From contig CAJKBQ010000013.1 of NCBI GenBank assembly GCA_905198155.1, positions 1-64,000 of the forward strand: a stretch of 64,000 bases of DNA. Reading direction: 5' to 3'. Numbering within the stretch: the first letter of the stretch is position 1; the number at the start of each line of letters is the position of its first letter. The position numbers were made by a program, and so were the translations under genes. Of the stretch, positions 25,734 to 33,398 are shown in pieces. The notes beneath the pieces were generated by a model. That model was not told the origin of the DNA, did not search any database, and was given only the letters and a program-made list of their open reading frames with translations. The DNA comes from an uncultured Eubacteriales bacterium. Lineage in GTDB: Bacteria; Bacillota; Clostridia; Oscillospirales; Acutalibacteraceae.

Positions 25734-26291
25734 ATGGTTACAGCAGGCGATTTCAGAAATGGCGTGACGTTTGAAATGGACGGCAAAGTGTACTCGATCA
25801 TCGAGTTCCAGCATGTGAAGCCGGGCAAAGGCGCCGCGTTCGTTCGCACCAAAATCCGCGACGTAATCAACGGCGGCGTGACGGAGCGGACGTTCAACCC
25901 GACCGAAAAGTTCCCGACGGCGTATGTGGAGCGCAAAGATATGGTGTACAGCTACAACGACGGCGATCTGTACTACTTTATGGATCCCGAAACGTTTGAC
26001 CAGGTGCCGATCAACCGCGACACGCTGGGCGATGCGTTCAAGTTCGTGAAAGAGGACATGACGTGCAAGGTGCTGTCGTACAAAGGCAATGTGTTCGGGA
26101 TTGAGCCGCCGTTCTTTGTGGAGCTGCAGGTGGTCAAGACCGACCCGGGCTTCAAGGGCGACACCGCCACCAATGCGACCAAACCGGCGACGCTGGAAAC
26201 CGGCGCCGAGATCAAAGTGCCGCTGTTCATCAACGAAGGCGAAATGATCCGCATTGACACCCGTACCGGCGAGTACATGGAGCGCGCGTAA
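25734..26291 (+). CDS. efp: Elongation factor P
   Basis: This 185-residue factor rescues ribosomes stalled at proline stretches. Three beta-barrel domains are recognisable. The modification loop of domain I reads KPGKGAAFVR (about residues 28-37), placing lysine at the tip as in most EF-P proteins. The C-terminus (GEMIRIDTRTGEYMERA) is conserved. RBS AAGTGAGGT. No modification enzyme is in the window. Confidence 0.98.
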   Translation: MVTAGDFRNGVTFEMDGKVYSIIEFQHVKPGKGAAFVRTKIRDVINGGVTERTFNPTEKFPTAYVERKDMVYSYNDGDLYYFMDPETFDQVPINRDTLGDAFKFVKEDMTCKVLSYKGNVFGIEPPFFVELQVVKTDPGFKGDTATNATKPATLETGAEIKVPLFINEGEMIRIDTRTGEYMERA

Positions 26292-26344
26292 TTGACCGAG
26301 CGGTTCCATTTATTCCAAATTATATCCGTAAGGAGGAGTATATC

Positions 26345-26830
26345 ATGACGATTACCGAACGAGTAGCATACCTCAAAGGCCTGATGGAAGGATTGGGCTT
26401 GGAGGCGGACAGCAAAGAAGGCAAGATTCTGGGCGCGATGATGGAAGTGATGGACGACATGGCCAAATCGATCGCGGATCTGGAAGATCGGCTGGAAGAA
26501 GTCAGCGGCCAGGTGGACGAGATCGACGAGGATTTGGCGGACGTGGAGGACGCGGTGTTCGACGACGATGACGACGACGAGGACGCGGAGTGCTGCGAAT
26601 GCGACGATGACGACGATTGCTTTGGGGATGACGACGACTTCTACGAAGTGACCTGCTCCAACTGCGGCGAAACCACTTATATCACCGGCGAAATCGTGGA
26701 TCGCGGCGAGATGGAGTGCCCCAATTGCGGCGAGAAGATCGAGTTCGACGACATCGAGCTGGATGAGGACGATTCGTGCGGCGACTGCGACGGCTGCCCC
26801 GGCTGCGAAGGCGAGTCGGACGGCGAGTAA
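26345..26830 (+). CDS. CD1247-type acidic zinc-ribbon protein
   Basis: This 161-residue protein belongs to the Clostridia family with a CD1247 N-terminal domain (about residues 1-55: TERVAYLKGLMEGLGL..., then a heptad-like acidic helix). It continues into an extremely Asp/Glu-rich region (about 70-100) and a zinc ribbon (CSNCGETTYITG...CPNCGEKI, about 105-135). The tail has extra cysteine pairs (CGDCDGCPGC). Function is unknown; the ribbon and acidic stretches suggest protein or nucleoprotein contacts. RBS AAGGAGGAG. It follows efp by 53 bases with no terminator between, so the two may be cotranscribed. Confidence 0.85.
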   Translation: MTITERVAYLKGLMEGLGLEADSKEGKILGAMMEVMDDMAKSIADLEDRLEEVSGQVDEIDEDLADVEDAVFDDDDDDEDAECCECDDDDDCFGDDDDFYEVTCSNCGETTYITGEIVDRGEMECPNCGEKIEFDDIELDEDDSCGDCDGCPGCEGESDGE

Positions 26831-26869
26831 TCACAGTCCGGACAAGCCCAAACGGGAAACATGAATGAC

Positions 26870-26912
26870 AAAAGCGCATCGGGAGCATTTTGCAATTCCG
26901 ATGCGCTTTTAT
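26870..26912. terminator. Bidirectional terminator between convergent genes
   Basis: AAAAGCGCATCGG (26870-26882) pairs perfectly with CCGATGCGCTTTT (26898-26910). It serves the zinc-ribbon gene on the plus strand and ldh, ending at 26925, on the minus strand. Confidence 0.85.
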
Positions 26913-26924
26913 TTGCGGCGGATG

Positions 26925-27890
26925 CTATGCGCGGCGCGGGATCCGGCGCGCTTCGGCAAAGCCGGCCCGGATGGCCGCGCAGGAGGCGGCGAACTGCGAT
27001 TGCTCGGCATCGTCCAGGTTCAGCGCCACGACGCCGGCGACGCCGGTGCGGTTCAGCACGGCCGGTACCCCGGCATATACGCCGGACTGTCCGTATGCGC
27101 CGTCCAGCCGGACGGACACCGGCAGAATCCGGTTTTCGTCGCGGAAAATTGCGCGGATGACCGCTGCAGCGGTGGTGGCGATTCCGAATTCCGTCGCGCC
27201 TTTGCCGCGCAGAATATCCCACCCGCCGGTGCGCACTGCCTGCGCGATCGCCGACAGTTCCGGTGCATGGTGCGGATGCGCGCGCAGCCAGTGGCGCAGC
27301 GGCTGTTCGCCGACGGTGACGGCCGACCATGGGATCATTTGACTTTCGCCGTGCTCGCCCAGCACACAGGCGTCGATCAATTTCGCGTCCACGTCCAGCA
27401 CGTCCGACAGCGCACGCCGCAGCCGGGCGGAATCGACCGCGGTGCCGGTGGAAAGAATGCGGTGCGGCGGCCAGTCCAGCGTGAATTGCAGGTACTGCGT
27501 GACGACGTCGGCTGGGTTGGAAAGGTTGACGATGATCCCGCGGAACCCGGACGCGCGGATTCCGGCGGCGACGGTGTCCATGATCTGGACGGCGGGGCGC
27601 AGCATATCCATCCGGGTTTGGCCTTTGGACGGATCCGGCAACGCACCGGCGGCAATCAGCATCAGCTGCGCGTCGCGCGCATCGGCATAGTCGCCCGCGC
27701 GGATTTTGGTGCGCGTCGGCAGATACGGCACGGCGTCGGCCAGATCGAGCGCCTGCGCTTCGGCTTTTCGGCGGTCGGGGTCGATGAATACCAGCGATTC
27801 CGCCAGCCCCTGCGCGACCAGCGCATACCCTGCCTGCGCGCCGACGCGCCCGGCGCCGACAATGACGATTTTTCGATTGAAAATTTCCAT
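26925..27890 (-). CDS. ldh: L-lactate dehydrogenase
   Basis: This 321-residue NAD-dependent enzyme reduces pyruvate to L-lactate. It has the Rossmann motif GAGRVGAQAGYAL (about residues 12-24), the Asp that selects NAD (VFIDPDRRK), substrate loop arginine in GQTRMDML, NPADVVT, and the catalytic His in GEHGESQ, which favours lactate over malate dehydrogenase. The ATG at 27890 is chosen, with GGAAAGGGG about 11 bases upstream; a TTG two codons earlier is possible. The leader holds a long inverted repeat (27920-27963). A shared terminator follows. Confidence 0.9.
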   Translation of the reverse strand: MEIFNRKIVIVGAGRVGAQAGYALVAQGLAESLVFIDPDRRKAEAQALDLADAVPYLPTRTKIRAGDYADARDAQLMLIAAGALPDPSKGQTRMDMLRPAVQIMDTVAAGIRASGFRGIIVNLSNPADVVTQYLQFTLDWPPHRILSTGTAVDSARLRRALSDVLDVDAKLIDACVLGEHGESQMIPWSAVTVGEQPLRHWLRAHPHHAPELSAIAQAVRTGGWDILRGKGATEFGIATTAAAVIRAIFRDENRILPVSVRLDGAYGQSGVYAGVPAVLNRTGVAGVVALNLDDAEQSQFAASCAAIRAGFAEARRIPRRA

Positions 27891-27919
27891 ATTCAAAACG
27901 ACCCCTTTCCGTGCGGTGT

Positions 27920-27963
27920 CCGCATCATCCGGTCTTTTCGTTAGATTTCCCGGATGGATGCGG
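27920..27963. repeat. Inverted repeat in the ldh leader
   Basis: CCGCATCATCCGG (27920-27932) pairs with CCGGATGGATGCGG (27950-27963) with one bulged base and a 17-base AT-rich loop. No T-run follows on either strand, so a terminator is unlikely. It may be an RNA structure or operator upstream of ldh. Confidence 0.45.
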
Positions 27964-28006
27964 TCTATTCCGACACGGCGGGGTCATTTTTTTGGGTTTT
28001 TGAATT

Positions 28007-29071
28007 TTATCGATGGTATGGTGGGGCGTTTAAGGGGATGGGCGTGGGGTTGCAGCATACCCAGCTGACGCACAGTGCGCACAACGCGTAAAGCTCCGTT
28101 TTGCACGGCCGCTGTGGGTGGATTGCGGCTTGCAGCTGCGCGACTTGCTGCGATTCGGCGGCGGAAATGGCGTGGCCCATTGCCAGATAGCCTGGCAGCG
28201 CGTCCAGCATGGCGTGGAAATCGCGATCCCAATGAATGCCGCCGTTGTCCAGCAGCTCGGAACTGATTCGCCCGTTGATGCGGATCACTTCGCCTTGGAC
28301 GGTGCGGCAAGCACCGGTGCTCGGCACCAGAAAATCCCACAGGTATTGGTACTGCGACTGCCACGAACCGTTCGGCACAGTGATGGGCGACACGCCGTCG
28401 TGCATGGGGCGGCGCGGGGCGGGCGGGACGTGGAATTGCGCATACAGCTGCGTGATAGCAGCATCGATGGCGGCAGCGGTTTCCGGCGGAAAGCCGCGGC
28501 GGCGGAATTCCAGGTCTGCACCAATCCGCGCGACGGATTGCCGCGCCTGCTCGGTAATTTGTGCGCCGGATTGCAGCAGCAGCTCGATGGTGTCCATGTG
28601 ATCCGGCAGACCGGCGGCACTGCAACTGGCCAGCAGCCGTTCGAGCGGTGTGCGGCCGTGGCGGTCAACAGCGTGAATATTGGCGCCGTGCGCCAGCAGC
28701 GCGCGGACGTTTTCGGTATATCCGCGGTCGGCTGCGCGGTGCAGCGGACCGCCGTCAAACGTTGAAGCTTGTTCGATATCGGCGCCCAACTGCAAATACA
28801 GGACGATCTGCGCCGCGCCATTGCGATTTGCGGCTTGGTGAATCAACGGGGTGTTGCCGAATTGATCCGGTTGACCGATGTCGGTTCCGTAGTCAATCAG
28901 CCAGCGGACAAAGACTTCCGGCAGATTCGCGTAGCCCAATGCGTTGAATTTGTAGCAATTGTGCGCGGTGGCATTCGGATCGCAGCGCTGCATGACGGCT
29001 TCCATCGCCGCGACGTCTCCGGCGGCGACTATGGCGTCGAATTCTTTGGGCAGGGTTTTGCGTTTCGGCAT
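28007..29071 (-). CDS. Ankyrin-repeat protein, unknown function
   Basis: This 354-residue protein has at least three clear ankyrin repeats at about residues 70-175 (FGNTPLIHQAANRNG, GGPLHRAADRGYTENVRALLAHGA and RHGRTPLERLLAS cores) and a weaker one before them (FNALGYANLPEVFVRWLIDYG). The remaining C-terminal half has no domain I recognise, except a short Cys-rich hydrophobic stretch near the end (CALCVSWVCC). There is no signal peptide. It starts 28 bases past the tRNA-Leu terminator, and no separate promoter is obvious. Ankyrin repeats bind proteins; the partner is unknown. GC content resembles its neighbours. Confidence 0.82.
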   Translation of the reverse strand: MPKRKTLPKEFDAIVAAGDVAAMEAVMQRCDPNATAHNCYKFNALGYANLPEVFVRWLIDYGTDIGQPDQFGNTPLIHQAANRNGAAQIVLYLQLGADIEQASTFDGGPLHRAADRGYTENVRALLAHGANIHAVDRHGRTPLERLLASCSAAGLPDHMDTIELLLQSGAQITEQARQSVARIGADLEFRRRGFPPETAAAIDAAITQLYAQFHVPPAPRRPMHDGVSPITVPNGSWQSQYQYLWDFLVPSTGACRTVQGEVIRINGRISSELLDNGGIHWDRDFHAMLDALPGYLAMGHAISAAESQQVAQLQAAIHPQRPCKTELYALCALCVSWVCCNPTPIPLNAPPYHR

Positions 29072-29098
29072 TTTTGCGCCATCCCTTCGCGTGAAACT

Positions 29099-29131
29099 GA
29101 AAAAAGCACCTGCAATCGCAAGTGCTTTTTT
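29099..29131 (-). terminator. Terminator of tRNA-Leu
   Basis: AAAAAGCACCTGC (29101-29113) pairs with GCAAGTGCTTTTT (29118-29130). On the minus strand the hairpin immediately follows the encoded CCA and ends in a run of six T. Confidence 0.88.
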
Positions 29132-29217
29132 GGTGCCGCCGACCGGGTTCGAACCGGTACGGAATCGCTTCCGAAGGATTTTAAGTCCTTTGTGTCTGCC
29201 AATTTCACCACGGCGGC
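29131..29217 (-). tRNA. tRNA-Leu (anticodon UAA)
   Basis: The 87-base minus-strand gene includes the encoded CCA. Acceptor stem GCCGCCG/CGGCGGC, anticodon arm AAGGA-CTTAAAA-TCCTT (UAA), long class II variable arm CGGAA-gcga-TTCCG, and T-arm ACCGG-TTCGAAC-CCGGT all pair perfectly. The long variable arm with UAA identifies leucine. Confidence 0.97.
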
Positions 29218-29232
29218 AAAACGATTTTTTTC

Positions 29233-29261
29233 AGTATATCACATTTTGATGCAAAAAGCAA
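29233..29261 (-). promoter_or_regulatory. Sigma-A promoter of tRNA-Leu
   Basis: On the minus strand TTGCTT (29256-29261) and TATACT (29233-29238) with 17 bases between, ending 16 bases before the mature tRNA. Confidence 0.8.
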
Positions 29262-29280
29262 GGTGTTGCCCGCAGAAAAT

Positions 29281-30264
29281 TTATTTTTTCGCCAGCGGAC
29301 TGATGCCCAGCCGCCCATTGTAAAAATCTGGTAGGAACCATACGTCTTTCACTTCCACGGTGCGGCCGTCCAGCGGGGCGAGCAACTCGTCGGGCGCAAA
29401 GTGGAACGTCAGCTTGTAGGAGCAAAGCGCCTGGGTTTTGTATCCGCTGGGCTTGTTGAGCGCGTTGGTGCCGTATTTGCCGTCGCCGACGAGCGGATGA
29501 CCGATGGACGCGAGGTGCGCACGGATTTGGTGCGTGCGGCCGGTCAGCAGCTCGATTTCGAGCAGGCTGTACCCGTTTTTTTCGGATAGCACGCGGTATT
29601 TCGTGCGGATGGTGCGGCCGCCGGGGAGGGGATGGTCGTGAACGAACACCTGGTTGCGGTCCTCGTCTTTTTCCAGAAAGCCTTCCAGCGTGGCTTCCGG
29701 CTGCGGGAGATGACCGTGGACAATGCACAGGTAATATTTGTCGATCTCGCGGTTTTTTACTTTGTCGTTCATCAGGCGCAGCGCGTCGGCCGTTTTGGCG
29801 GCCAGCACCAGCCCGCAGGTGTTGCGGTCGATGCGGTTGATGAGCGCCGGGGCAAACGACTGCTCGTCGTCCGGGCGGTAGGCGCCTTTGTCGTACAAAT
29901 AGCGCTGGATGCGGTCGATCAGCGTGTCGCCGAACGAACGGTCGTCGGAGTGGACGATCAGCCCGACGGGCTTGTTGACCACCAGCAGCTGATCGTCCTC
30001 GTATGCGACGTCCAGCCGGCGCGACGCCTGCATAAACGGGTAGCGGACTTCGGCGGGGGTCAAAAATTCGTCGTACAGGTACAGTTCCAGTACGTCGCCT
30101 TCCGCCAGCCGGTCGGAAATGGCGCACCGCTTGCCGTTGCGCTTGATGCGCTTGGTGCGGATGGATTTGTACAGCATGGACTGCGGCAGATGCGGGAACG
30201 CTTTGGTCAGAAATTTGTCCAGCCGCTGGCCGGCGTCGTTTTTGGCGATGGTAATGGTTTTCAT
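29281..30264 (-). CDS. RluA-family pseudouridine synthase
   Basis: This 327-residue RNA pseudouridine synthase has an N-terminal S4 domain (about 12-75) and an RluA catalytic domain. The catalytic aspartate lies in ALINRIDRNTCGLVL (about residues 133-147); the first His of the usual HRLD signature is Asn here, while Arg and Asp are kept. TGRTHQIRAHLASIGHPLVGD's core (GRTHQIR, about 248-254) is conserved. The usual targets are 23S rRNA positions of the RluC/RluD type, but the exact target cannot be told. A short membrane-protein gene lies upstream with its own terminator. Confidence 0.92.
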   Translation of the reverse strand: MKTITIAKNDAGQRLDKFLTKAFPHLPQSMLYKSIRTKRIKRNGKRCAISDRLAEGDVLELYLYDEFLTPAEVRYPFMQASRRLDVAYEDDQLLVVNKPVGLIVHSDDRSFGDTLIDRIQRYLYDKGAYRPDDEQSFAPALINRIDRNTCGLVLAAKTADALRLMNDKVKNREIDKYYLCIVHGHLPQPEATLEGFLEKDEDRNQVFVHDHPLPGGRTIRTKYRVLSEKNGYSLLEIELLTGRTHQIRAHLASIGHPLVGDGKYGTNALNKPSGYKTQALCSYKLTFHFAPDELLAPLDGRTVEVKDVWFLPDFYNGRLGISPLAKK

Positions 30265-30277
30265 GCGGATCCGTCCT

Positions 30278-30311
30278 CAAAAAAATCCGCCGGACCAGCT
30301 GCCCGGCGGAT
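30278..30311 (-). terminator. Terminator of the 30326 small gene
   Basis: On the minus strand ATCCGCCGG (complement of 30303-30311) pairs with CCGGCGGAT (complement of 30285-30293) and is followed by T7 (complement of 30279-30285). Confidence 0.88.
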
Positions 30312-30325
30312 CAAATTCGGTGCGT

Positions 30326-30478
30326 TTACTGGATCGAGCAATCCAGGTAATGCTCCAATTCTTCTTCGTCTTTCTGTTTTTTGTCGGTATAAATAAAATA
30401 AGCGGTAATCGCGGCGGTCAGCGCGGCAACGGCGGCAACCAACCCGATGATGAATTTGAACACATTCGTTTTTTTCAT
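30326..30478 (-). CDS. Small single-pass membrane protein (50 residues)
   Basis: This short gene encodes MKKTNVFKFIIGLVAAVAAL..., one hydrophobic helix (about residues 6-31), then a charged cytosolic tail (DKKQKDEEELEHYLDC). RBS GGAGGG lies nine bases before the ATG. It has a near-consensus promoter (30520-30548) and its own terminator, so it is a genuine monocistronic gene despite its size. Similar tiny YtxH-like membrane proteins are common in Clostridia; I do not assign a function. Confidence 0.8.
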   Translation of the reverse strand: MKKTNVFKFIIGLVAAVAALTAAITAYFIYTDKKQKDEEELEHYLDCSIQ

Positions 30479-30519
30479 ATACATGACCCTCCGTATTTTC
30501 AGAATCAGTCTTTGATTTT

Positions 30520-30548
30520 ATCATACTACAAAATTGCAAAAAGGTCAA
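30520..30548 (-). promoter_or_regulatory. Sigma-A promoter of the 30326 small gene
   Basis: On the minus strand TTGACC (30543-30548) and TATGAT (30520-30525), 17-base spacer. Confidence 0.85.
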
Positions 30549-30733
30549 CCGTTTTGCGAAAAAAATGCGGGAGAAACCTGTAAATTTTTTGTATATCCCG
30601 CGCCAAATCCGGCGCGGGCGGCGGCAGTGCGCACACAGCCCATGCCCAAAATGACCAGCGTGACGACGGCCAGCAGCGCGGCGGTCGCCCAAAAGCTGCG
30701 CCAAAATGCGGCGCGGGCGGGCTTTTTTTGCAT
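30545..30733 (-). CDS. Possible small membrane protein after spoIIP
   Basis: This 62-residue frame starts 18 bases after the spoIIP stop, with GAAAGGAAG beside that stop, about 11 bases before the ATG. It has a basic N-terminus (MQKKPARAAFWRSF), one hydrophobic helix (about 14-35) and a short polar tail. It would be the last gene of a gpr-spoIIP unit. I do not recognise it. Its end overlaps the -35 region of the next promoter by a few bases, which lowers confidence. Confidence 0.5.
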   Translation of the reverse strand: MQKKPARAAFWRSFWATAALLAVVTLVILGMGCVRTAAARAGFGAGYTKNLQVSPAFFSQNG

Positions 30734-30751
30734 CTGAGGTTCGACTTCCTT

Positions 30752-31831
30752 TCAGTTGGATTGCGGCTGCGCGCGGTATTCGTTCAGCAGCTCGATCAGC
30801 GCGTCGGCGAACAGTGCGCCGGAATAGGCGGCTTCTTCGTCGGTGTTGGCTTCGGTGCCGAATTCGACCAGCAGCGACGTGGGGGTGACGTGCTCGTTGT
30901 AGCGGACGTTCCAGCAGTAGATGGGGCGCGCAAGGCCGGTGTATTTGCGCGTCAGGATGTCCTGCAAATGAATGGAAAAGCACATATTTTTGCGCCAGTC
31001 GGGAAAGCCGAGCGTGCCGTTGTCGTCGCAGCCGCTGACGAGCATGATTTGGGCGGCTTTTTGGCCGTTGACGGTGACGGTGGGTTTCAGCCGGGTGCCG
31101 TCGGCCTGCTGCAGGCAGTCGCGGTGGACGTCCAGCGTGACGACGATCGACGGATAGGCCGCGCGATACTGCGCCACGGTTTGCAGCGACCGGCCGTATG
31201 CGCCGCGGTACATGGGGTCGTCGTGATACGCGGTGTCGTGGATGGTGGTGATTCCGGCGGCGTTCAGTTTTTCCGCAATGGCGTCGCCGACACGGACGAC
31301 GCTGTGCGCGGCGTCGCGCGTGCGGACGTCGAAGTTGGCCGGGTAGGTTCCGGTGAATTCGTCCAGGTAGGCTTCTGACGTGTGCGTGTGGTAAATCAGC
31401 ACCTGCGGGGCGTCGGTGTCGGCGATTTGCAGCTCGACCGGCTGGGCGCGCAGGGCGTCGATGTCAATCGTTGACGCGGATTTGCTTTTGATGCGGATGG
31501 CGTCGCGGATCAGGTTGCCGCCGAGGGACAAATCCACTTCCGTGACGGTACCGCCGACGGCGGTTGTGGATTCGGCGGGCGGCTCCGGCGCGGCGGATGA
31601 TGCGTCGGCAGACGACGCGGATTCCGGCTCTGGCTCCGGCTGCGGCGCGGCGGACGATGCGGGCTGCGATGCGGCGGGCACGGCAGAGCTTTGCGGTGCG
31701 TCCATAATCAGTGCGGCCGCCTGCGCGGCGATATCCGGAAACCGGCTGCCGACCAGCGCGGCCGTCAGCAGCGCCGCGGCGGCGCCGACGGTGATCCATG
31801 CGGCCGCAGTCCGTTTTTTGGGTGATTTCAT
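30752..31831 (-). CDS. spoIIP: Stage II sporulation protein P
   Basis: This 359-residue peptidoglycan amidase/endopeptidase acts with SpoIID and SpoIIM in engulfment of the forespore. It has an N-terminal membrane anchor (about residues 10-40), a Pro/Ser/Ala-rich linker (about 45-90), and the amidase domain from about 135. Metal-ligand motifs YHTHTSEAYL (about 145-154) and VTLDVHRD (about 231-238) are intact, and VEFGTEANTDEEA ends the domain. It lies just downstream of gpr, a widespread pairing. No sigma-A promoter is evident; control by a sporulation sigma factor is expected. Confidence 0.95.
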   Translation of the reverse strand: MKSPKKRTAAAWITVGAAAALLTAALVGSRFPDIAAQAAALIMDAPQSSAVPAASQPASSAAPQPEPEPESASSADASSAAPEPPAESTTAVGGTVTEVDLSLGGNLIRDAIRIKSKSASTIDIDALRAQPVELQIADTDAPQVLIYHTHTSEAYLDEFTGTYPANFDVRTRDAAHSVVRVGDAIAEKLNAAGITTIHDTAYHDDPMYRGAYGRSLQTVAQYRAAYPSIVVTLDVHRDCLQQADGTRLKPTVTVNGQKAAQIMLVSGCDDNGTLGFPDWRKNMCFSIHLQDILTRKYTGLARPIYCWNVRYNEHVTPTSLLVEFGTEANTDEEAAYSGALFADALIELLNEYRAQPQSN

Positions 31832-31900
31832 TTGCGATGCACATCCTTTTTCGTCGTTTGGATGTTTTTATTTTATGCATCGCAGCGGCGGAATAGCACT

Positions 31901-32725
31901 TTACGCCATCAGCTGTGTGATCTCCGGCAGGGTGAGCGTGGGCTGGAGCGCCAGATTGATGGCGACGCCCAGCGTATGCGCGGCGCGGCGCAGCAGCAGA
32001 TCGATCTCCCGCGGCGTCACGATCAGCGGCGCATCGGGCGCGCCGTCCAGCGCGGCGCCGTCGATCACCGTCGGCAGCCCGACGGCGATGACCGGGACGC
32101 CCAGCGCGTCGCGGTCGATTTTGGGGCGCGCATTGTGGACGCCGGAGCCGGGGGAGATGCCGGTGTCGCACAGCTGGACGGTATTGCCCAAGCGGGCGGC
32201 GGATGCGGCGGCCAGGGCGTCGATCACAATCAGGAAATCCGGCGCGCTTTCCCGGACGATGCCGCGCAGAAACTCCGCCGTTTCGATCCCGGTGCAGCCC
32301 ATCACGCCCGGCGTGACGACCGACACCGGGCGCAGTTGATCCAGCCCGGCGGCGCGGGCAAATTCGCCGCGCAGGTGCCGGGTGGCGATCACGTGCGCGG
32401 CCGTTTGCGGCCCCACGGCGTCCGGCGTGATGGCTGCGTTGCCCAGCCCGGCGACGAGCGCGCTGCCGGACGGGATCAGCCGCCGCAGTTCCCGCGCGAT
32501 GACCGGCGCGAGGCGGTTTTCGTCGTCCGCGTGATCCGAAAAGCGCGGCACTTCGACGGTGACATAGCGGCCGACCGGTTTGCGCAGCCGCTGTGCCGCC
32601 GATGCGGTGCGCACGGTAATCTGCGTGACGGTGGCTGCGCCGGCGCGGTGCTGCCGCCGGTCGATGCCCGCGGCGTCCGGTACGCGGTCGGCTTCTTCCA
32701 GCGCCAAATCGGTCCGATGGTTCAT
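31901..32725 (-). CDS. gpr: GPR endopeptidase (small acid-soluble spore protein protease)
   Basis: This 274-residue aspartate-type germination protease degrades SASPs when spores germinate. The propeptide boundary region RTDLALEEAD follows only three residues, giving a very short prosequence. Conserved GLGNAAITPDAVGP (about 93-106) and GTVQLCDTGISPGSG-type sequence (about 181-196) mark the family. RBS GGAGGCGATCAAA. It is divergent from rpsT, and spoIIP follows after a 69-base gap. Confidence 0.95.
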   Translation of the reverse strand: MNHRTDLALEEADRVPDAAGIDRRQHRAGAATVTQITVRTASAAQRLRKPVGRYVTVEVPRFSDHADDENRLAPVIARELRRLIPSGSALVAGLGNAAITPDAVGPQTAAHVIATRHLRGEFARAAGLDQLRPVSVVTPGVMGCTGIETAEFLRGIVRESAPDFLIVIDALAAASAARLGNTVQLCDTGISPGSGVHNARPKIDRDALGVPVIAVGLPTVIDGAALDGAPDAPLIVTPREIDLLLRRAAHTLGVAINLALQPTLTLPEITQLMA

Positions 32726-32845
32726 TTTGATCGCCTCCGTACGGAAAAATCACGGATAGCTTGCCCGACGCGGCGCGAAAGTATGCGCCGACGCGGGCGT
32801 ACGCCGCTTTTTTTGGAATTTCCCGCGAAAAAATCAAAAAAACAC

Positions 32846-32874
32846 TTGCTTTTTCCGCGGAAAAATGATATGAT
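32846..32874 (+). promoter_or_regulatory. Sigma-A promoter of rpsT
   Basis: TTGCTT (32846-32851) and TATGAT (32869-32874), 17-base spacer. Confidence 0.85.
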
Positions 32875-32914
32875 ATTAGTCGCACGACTATGAGTTTGCG
32901 AAGGAGGTGTCATC

Positions 32915-33175
32915 ATGCCGAATATCAAATCCGCGAAAAAGCGTGTCAAGGTGATCAAAGTCAAAACTTTGAGAAATAAAGCCCTTACTTCTGCGCTCAA
33001 GACTGAACTGAAAAAGGCGGACGCTGCGATCGCCGCGAAGGCGGACAACCGCGGGGAAGTCGTACGTCTGACGGTGAAGCAGATTGATCAGGCCGCTGCG
33101 AAAGGAATTCTGCATCCGAACTGTGCTGCCAGAAAGAAGTCTGCGCTGGTTCGGAAGCTGAACGCGAACGCGTAA
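32915..33175 (+). CDS. rpsT: 30S ribosomal protein S20
   Basis: This 86-residue basic helical protein begins MPNIKSAKKRVKV and has the S20 pattern (KLTVKQIDQAAAKGILHPN region near 50-70, then AARKKSAL). RBS GAAGGAGGTG precedes the ATG. The promoter is close upstream and gpr diverges. The order rpsT, gpr, spoIIP, lepA around this point is conserved in spore formers. Confidence 0.97.
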   Translation: MPNIKSAKKRVKVIKVKTLRNKALTSALKTELKKADAAIAAKADNRGEVVRLTVKQIDQAAAKGILHPNCAARKKSALVRKLNANA

Positions 33176-33398
33176 GGCTGGTTTTTGAGCCGGAAACGTT
33201 TTTGAGCAACCGGCGCGGTTGCTCGGTACCAGAAACGACGAATGGGAAGAGACTGTTCCGTTACGATCTGACAATCCAGCTGCGTCCGGATTTCAGAGGA
33301 CGGGGCTGGTCGCTTCCCGTTTTGTTTGTACGGGCCGGGCGCGCCGCGCAATTTCTGAGTTTTTTTCATCTTTCTGAGCGAAAGGAAGATTTCATCCG
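33176..33398 (+). other. Structured non-coding gap after rpsT
   Basis: The 223-base gap has no gene. It contains a perfect 8-bp hairpin (GAGCAACC at 33204-33211 with GGTTGCTC at 33217-33224). Further on, AATGGGAAG (33241-33249) can pair with CTTCCCGTT (33313-33321) around an inner hairpin (CCAGC/GCTGG and CGTCC/GGACG), and TTTTGTTTG follows. The second structure could be the rpsT terminator. Confidence 0.4.

Noticed and set aside
28007..29217. Integrated mobile element at tRNA-Leu
   Set aside because: No integrase, no duplicated tRNA end and no composition change were seen; only the position is suggestive.
30261..30983. A 240-codon minus-strand frame across the small-gene region after spoIIP
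   Set aside because: It crosses a promoter and a terminator and is a shadow of spoIIP and two small genes. Its product is Arg-rich low-complexity sequence.
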